From Zelopaecilomyces penicillatus (lineage: Eukaryota; Ascomycota; Sordariomycetes; Hypocreales; Pseudodiploosporaceae): a DNA stretch of 64,000 nt. The position numbers were made by a program, and so were the translations under genes. Below are positions 58,038 to 64,000 of the stretch, one piece after another. The stretch covers positions 1,364,001-1,428,000 of the forward strand of contig VCCP01000004.1 of assembly GCA_005765155.1 (NCBI GenBank). The letters run 5' to 3'. How positions within the stretch are numbered: position 1 is the first letter of the stretch; each line of letters opens with the position of its first letter. Below the pieces are notes generated by a model. That model was not told the DNA's origin and searched no databases. It saw only the letters and a list, made by a program, of their open reading frames with translations.

Positions 58038-60250
58038 TCAATAGCTGAAGTCGACGTTTGCCAGATTCGAGGTCGGCGGTTTGTTGTCGTTTGTTGAAGT
58101 TACCATCGTCACATCGTTATGATTGTTGGTATTTTCATGGTGGTGAACGGTGATAGTGGATGAATTAGAGTCGCCTAGGGTCGTGTCGGCACTTGATTGG
58201 GATGATGCTGTGGCTTGCAACTCATGCTGAGGCTGGCCACTAGGGGACCACCCATCATCGAGCATCTGCTGGAAGCTCCAGCTAGGCTCAAAGTTTTTGC
58301 TGTCCCACGCGTGACTAACTCGTTCATACATCTCGTCAATCTGTTCCAGGCTGATCTTGCTCGTCTCATACACCATGCACCAAACGAAGATGAAGGCGAC
58401 AATACAGAAAGACCCCCAGACGAAGAAGATCTTCGTTCCGAACCCGGCAGTCCCTGGACCCTCCCCAACCATGAACGGGGTGCTATATGCAATACTGAAA
58501 TTGAGAATCCAATTTGCGAATGTCGATAGGGACATGGCCTTAGCCCTGACCTTGAGAGGATATATCTCGGATGTGACGACCCAGGCGACGGGTCCCCATG
58601 AGGCAGCAAAGAAGAAAATGTTGAGAGAACAGAAGACGACAAGGATGGTTGTCGAGGCCTCTCGAGATTTATCTCCAACCGCAGTTGTAAAAGAAGCCAT
58701 AAACAGCTGGCAGAAAGCCATACCGATGGCTCCAACCATGAGCAATTTGCGTCTTCCCCAAGATTCGATAACGAGCAAACCGGGGATGGTGGAGAAGACA
58801 TTGATAATGTTGATAATTAGAGACTTCATATAGGGGGTGGACACACCCGCTCCCCCGAAAAAGGTCGTGCCATAGTACAGTATGAAATTAATTCCGGTCA
58901 GTTGCTGAAGCATTTGGAGGCAGCATCCTGTCCACGTTCGTCGAGCCAAGTGCGGTGAACCCACGAAGAGCTCCTTGTACGAGTCGGGACCAAGCGTCAG
59001 CTCATACTGGTGATTGGCAATGATTTCCTGCAGCTCATCAATTAACGCAGGATGGGTGATGTCGAGCCGTCGGAGACGACTAAGGGAAAGGCCAGCAGCC
59101 TCATTTTGCCCTTTCTTCACGAGAAACCGAGGCGTTTCAGGCAGTATGAGCAGACCCGCGGTAAGGATGACAGCAGGGACAATTTGAAGACCAAGCGGGA
59201 TTCGGTAGGCGGCAGAATGCTGAATTTCGGAGGTCAGAATGTTGACAATGGAGGCAGCAAGAAGTCCTATGGTGATGGATAGTTGATAAGCGCAAACAAG
59301 CGTGCCACGAATCCATTTAGGAGCCATTTCGGATTGATACAGGGGCACCAAAACTGATATTGCCCCTACTCCCACGCCGGCTAGGAATCTGCACAGGAGA
59401 GAGTTAATATGACATAAGCCTTGTCGCATGGACAAGTGTGACAGCATCAACGGAGCTGACCGGGACCGGGTCCGGCCGGAACAGACCGAAATTTGACGCT
59501 GGGTTGAAGCAACTCACCTTCCAACCAACAACATAGGAATCGCATATGCGCAGACTTGAAATATAGCGCCGATGCAGAAGACGCCGACAGAGAGAAGGAG
59601 GGTTATTCGTCGACCTAAGGAGTCGCCAGCTGGAGCAGCCAGCAGAGCGCCGAGGGCAGTGCCAGCGCTGAGAATGGCGACGATGAGTGCGGAGTCTTTG
59701 GCGCAAATGCTATCATTCTTGGCGACCTCGATGCAGGTGCTAAACTGGTTCTTGAATACACCCATGGCTAAAATACCGTTGATGGCCCTAGAAAGGAGGA
59801 AAGCGGACATTCGTTAGCTTACTGGTGTCCCAAGTCCAAATGAGATAGGTAAATGAAATGATAATCCGATAACGTGTGTCTGGTCCACCTCTTGCTGCTC
59901 TTGCCAAATGCACTCTTTCGCATCATCCATCTTTCTTTCAGCTCTTTCACGAAGCCCGATGTGGTAATAGCCAGCAGCCACAGCGCATTTTTCTTGGAGT
60001 ATTTGCCCACACTCCACGTCTCCCAACCAGAAGCGTCGACATTGGCGAAGGAATCCAGTACACAAAGGTTTCGAAAGACGAAAAGGCAACCGGTTTGTTC
60101 GGATGCCACTCCGCGAACCGCATTGCATGCTTACCCTGTATCATAGCCAAAGAGTAGCCCGCCCGAGGCGACAAAGAGGCCGACCATGATGGCCGGCGCC
60201 GATGAACCGGCGACATTGTCGGGCTTTTGCCAGCCCATGGCAATCGCCAT
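58038..60250 (-). CDS. MFS hexose transporter or glucose sensor, RCO-3-like
   Basis: Three exons (60250-60135, 59787-59518, 59388-58038) join in phase to 578 residues. The ATG at 60250 sits in a strong context (GTCACCATGG). Sugar-porter signatures are complete: GLLFGYDTGAINGI across intron 1, GDSLGRR after TM2/3, RFLAGVGVGAISVLVPLYQSE at intron 2 (GRFxxGxGxG), PETPRFLVKKGQ, QQLTGINFILYYG and WGRRKLL, so twelve transmembrane helices in the plasma membrane are expected. The start (DNVAGSSAPAIMVGLFVASG) and the overall sequence resemble the RCO-3 group of fungal low-affinity glucose transporters/sensors. The cytosolic C-terminal tail of about 100 residues is Ser/Thr/Asn-rich, longer than in plain transporters and suggestive of a signalling or degradation-control tail. 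Intron 1 is long (347 bp). Transport versus sensing cannot be decided here. Confidence 0.9.
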
Positions 60251-63200
60251 GGTGACGGAGGTTCGAACGTCAATCCAGGGCGACGGATGATGCGACGCCG
60301 TGCGCGTCGGGGTCGGAAGATCGAGACGATGCCACGAAGCGTTCGGGTTGACTGGCGAGGCTGGGCGTGGTGTTGACGCTGGGTCGAGGAACGATGCAGG
60401 ATGGCGGATGAGGGAGAGTGAAGACGACGTCGTGATAGTGGGCGAGAAGTGGGTAATATCTATTCTACGAGGGGTTTCAGTGGGAGACTTGGCCCAGCCC
60501 GGGGGCACAAGTCGAGAAAACCAGAAGGAAGGGCGAGCGCTACGGCGGTGGTGTAGCGGGTACACTGACTGTACGGTACCTGTACGTGCGCTAGCCCGGC
60601 GAACAGAGCTGGCAAGCAGGGCCTGCCTAGGTAGGTTCGGCTGGGGGCAGCTGGAAGGAGGTACCGACGCTTGCATGGAGGCGTGGAGGGCACTAAGGTA
60701 CCTCCCAAGTCACCGAGTACCTGCCTCCAACGTTGTTAAGGACACTGACTTGGGAACCCATGCCATGCATGAGTTCTGAGCGCCACCACCTGGGCGCTGT
60801 ACTGTGCGCAAACGTGCAGCACTGGTGCAGCCCCAACTACCACGGGGCTAATCAAGCCTAGTGTCAAGTAGAGGGAGAGAAAAGCTTGATGGCGATGCAG
60901 CCAGACAGACGGACAGACGGTGACAAGTGACGGGAGAGTGGCAAGCCACAGAGGGGGAGGCGAGATTGTCACCTGTTGCTTGCGACGGGTGGCCGCCCTG
61001 TCGGAATGAGAAGCAATCAATGGTTTGTCGGTGCGTGTCGATTGCCTGTGGATGCCTTGTAGATAGATGCCTGTGGATGTCTGTGCTGTAAAAGATGCCT
61101 GTCAGCGCCTGTGGGTTGGTGCTCGTGGGCACTGGGCGGGAGCTAGGCGGAGACAGGAAGCGATCGGCACAGTGCTGTGCCCTCTGCTTGACTGGCTGGT
61201 ATTCCCACGAGCCTGTGGGCATGGGCCAATGAATGGCCTTTGAGGGGACTCCACATCTTGTTCCGGGGCGGCGCTGTGTCGTGCTGAGCTGCTCTCCTTG
61301 GCTTCTTGGCCGGGCTTGGGCTGGGCTTGCTCCGTGCCGGGGTCGATCCTCTTCTCAGTAATAATAAGGTACATTACCTCGACTCGTAGGAACGGTGGAG
61401 TGTTATTAAGGAGCACCCACGGCTATGGCTTTGTCAATAAATCCATTCATGGCTGAACCATCTCGTGCACACGAGAAAAAAGGGCAAATGAAGGAGCTTA
61501 GCCAAAGCCTCTTGTCCTCCCTCAGTGCGCCAGTATATCTGGCCCAACTGGCGCAAAGCCTTTTGCGGCACTTACGAGAGTCGCACAAGCCGTCGCTCGC
61601 AGGTATTGCCCGTCTCGTAGGTTTTAGGGCATCCCATGGATATCACTAACAAAACCAGGCCGCTGCCGCTGTACAGCCGCGACCTCCTAGGCATCTAACT
61701 TTTACAGTGGGCGGACCTACCTGCGGAGTACACTAGCAGGTAGGTAGGTACTTTTAACGGCACAAGTACTCCGTCCTTGTCCTCCCTGGCTGCTGCCGTT
61801 TGACTGTCTGTTGGGTGGGCTGGTGATGGTGGGCTGGTGGGCTGGTGAGCAGCATCTGGTTGGCTGGAGGGCCCAGAAGGCTGTCCGCCACTGGCCGCTG
61901 ATTTGCGAGCGCTCTGCCTCTTTCACACCACAGTCCAGTCCAGGCCACAAAACACAACAGTTCACACCACTAATTCACGTCACGACAGACTCTCGACACT
62001 CCCGCCCAACACGCTGGAGGCTCGATACATGCATCCAACTGCATCTATTCTGCTTTGTATTTTATTTTTATGTTGTCTTTTTTGGAAAGGACCCGCATGG
62101 CACTCCCGTCAGAATCAATCATTCAAGTGCTGGGTGCCAGGGCTCTCCACCCCTCCTTCGCTACACCAAGTCTGGTTGGGTGGCCTGGTTGTCGCCTCTC
62201 TGGAATGAGATCCTCTCCCCCAGCCCGTCAGTCCCACAGGGCCACGGCCTTCTAGGTGTGAATATCATGAATGATTTTGGCTCACACAGCTCCTCTACAC
62301 TTGAGGACGACGTGCCGACTAGAAAGGCACTTTTTGGTGCCACTTGTCCGTTTTCAGCTACGGGCCAAAGCAGCCAACTGCTATGGCTCTGCACTAGTCT
62401 TGCCCTCGTCCCGCCCTGTCCTTCGTAATGGCACTGTCGTGTGCCTCTCTCAGAAACCCAGGCCAACATGGATCCAGATATGGGATAAGGCTTGACTCGG
62501 CAATGGGTATGAATGGTCGTCGAGGATCACCGAGGAGCATCATATTTCTCGGGACACGTCGGTCGTTGTTATACTGTTACAGCATGCCTCCTGCACCACA
62601 GGACCCCGACGTTAGTGCCATTCCATGTCGCCCGCAAGCGAACAACAATGTCTCACCTCATCGACTTTGTGGTTTCTGATCTGTTTGATGCTCGACAAGC
62701 TGCAGGGCCAAGAGACACCTCTGGACGAGCTGCCTTGTCTTGTACAAATCCGCAACCAGCCAGGCTAGGTCCTCAGCAATGCAATCTAGACCCAGCGGCC
62801 TTTGCGCAGGATAGAGCCTCATAACATGTCACTCCCCAGATTCTCGCCGACGTTGATTTGTTTGTCAGGCTCGACAGAGTACGGGAATAATAATCGTGCA
62901 GAAACACTGTGCTAAAATCCCACCCATCAAAGTTTGACAAAGAGACGTGCGCATATGACAACCGGCCCACACGATGGACGCTAAAGATGTCCACATTGCG
63001 CAGCTGAACATGGCGCGGCCCAAGCCGACGGAGCACTTTCATGAGGAGGTCTCTGTATTTTTGTTCGAGCACAGGACAATCTTACGGCAGCAATACAGAC
63101 CTACAGTGTGTAAACAGGTTGTGCACTGAGGAGTTGCATCCATGGCATCCCGAGCGCCCATGCAGCATGAACGTGTTTCGTTGCCTCGTGGGTACCGAGA

Positions 63201-64000
63201 ATGGATTTCGTGCAAAACGGCCAACCCAACGCCAAACTCCTAACGCACGCGCCAACACTACAAAGTTTCCAAGTGTTTATACCTACGAATAAGCGAGTGA
63301 TCAGGGCGAGCGCGAAATTAGTCACCCCGTTATTAACTAAACGTCGCCCTCATGGTAGAGATACTCACTAACTTACTGTAGTGCGTGAATGCAGCAATGC
63401 CGCTGACTTCTCAGTGAAGATTTTGTTTCAGCAAATTTCTCAGTTGGAAAACTTTGAGCCGACACCGGCACACACTAACATGGAAATGGATAGGAACACA
63501 TTCTTTAGTGCTTTGTATTGGGTTTTTGTTTCCTTTTTCAAATGTCTCATATTCCCGCTCACAGCCACCATTATTTGTTGCTGAAGGTGGCGTGTTTCGT
63601 TTGACTGTCTTGCGTTCATGGAATAAAATGCTGATACCCGTGGAGAGATCACTCCGACATTTCTAAGCAGTTCGATGCAAGATACACATGGCAGTCGTAT
63701 CTTTAGTATGGTTTTGTTACACGTCATGTTCTTGATGAATGTCAACACATAGAGACAGCTCTACTAAAAAACGAGTGCGGTCCCACTACTATGCTATTTT
63801 GCACCGCATGTCTCTTAACATTCTGTATCACCACAATTGGCAACACTCATGGGAAGTAGCATGCCAGGCAATTAATTCGGAAGTCAGACAGGTCGGCATT
63901 GCGCTAGAGTCATGGCCCCAAAAGCATTTCCGAGTTATCAATGCCACCTGGTAGCCATAATAAGCACTCATTGCAGTACGCCAGGCGAATCACTTTTCAT
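60251..64000. other. 3.7-kb region with no supportable gene
   Basis: Upstream DNA of the transporter up to the window edge. AGGT/ACCT-rich words recur (60627-60635, 60699-60705, 61738-61751). Open frames such as 61811-62428 (+) and 62773-63072 (-) lack recognisable domains, signal peptides or credible splice partners. A long leader or noncoding RNA for the transporter gene is possible but cannot be shown. Confidence 0.5.

Noticed and set aside
61811..62428. 205-codon open frame on the plus strand upstream of the transporter
   Set aside because: Low-complexity start made of GGTGGGCTGG-type repeats, no domain, no splice partners; likely chance in GC-balanced DNA.
62773..63072. 99-codon minus-strand frame with some protein-like composition
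   Set aside because: Begins at a GTG, has an ATG only ten codons in, no family resemblance and no partner exons; not supported enough to annotate.
1..64000. CRISPR arrays, operons, insertion sequences
   Set aside because: The sequence is fungal; no regularly spaced repeats, no co-directional overlapping gene strings and no transposase or integrase frames were found.

Overview
The window reads as nuclear DNA of a filamentous ascomycete (Pezizomycotina, most likely a Sordariomycete). The evidence is short GT-AG introns of about 50 to 110 bp with GTAAGT/GTGAGT donors, compact single genes on both strands with no operons, an intron-containing tRNA-Tyr pair, and gene families typical of moulds: a PNP-NACHT-ankyrin NLR, a TPR-CHAT protein, a fungal APH-like kinase, Gup1, an FRG1-like protein and a Hrt3/FBXO9-type F-box protein. 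AGGT/ACCT-rich motifs that I associate with many Sordariomycete genomes recur between genes. Species cannot be named from sequence alone.

Left part (1-21.8 kb) is ordinary and gene-dense. In order: a membrane protein cut by the left edge (+); an isopenicillin-N-synthase-like 2-oxoglutarate/Fe(II) oxygenase (-); an FRG1 homologue (+); a WDR89-like WD40 protein (-); an Mtm1/SLC25A39-type mitochondrial carrier (-); a 1222-residue TPR-CHAT protein whose expected catalytic Cys is not present (-); an FBXO9/Hrt3-like F-box protein (+); an APH-fold kinase-like protein (-); and a 764-residue protein of unknown function with a helical N-terminal half and a disordered C-terminal half (-).

Middle part (21.8-37 kb) holds a large NLR-type gene on the minus strand (N-terminal nucleoside phosphorylase domain, NACHT NTPase, about 31 ankyrin repeats; about 1992 residues). 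It is flanked by long repeat-sprinkled intergenic DNA. A fungal polytopic membrane protein (+) and the MBOAT protein Gup1 (-) follow, convergent.

Right part (37-64 kb) is gene-poor. It contains an 8.5 kb stretch with no convincing gene, a short Ser-rich unknown protein whose start codon lies in a 4-nt coding exon, two tandem tRNA-Tyr(GTA) genes each with a 13-nt intron, a perfect 13-bp hairpin, a possible 88-residue protein, a secreted protein with ten cysteines, a flavin-dependent halogenase gene interrupted by an in-frame TGA inside its signature motif, and a hexose-transporter-like MFS protein with long empty upstream DNA.

The genes do not form one pathway. The most notable items are two candidates for the fungal immunity/cell-death repertoire (PNP-NACHT-ANK NLR and the active-site-altered CHAT protein), an apparently orphan and broken halogenase, and the secreted cysteine-rich protein. 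All exon structures were worked out by eye from splice motifs and reading-frame continuity.
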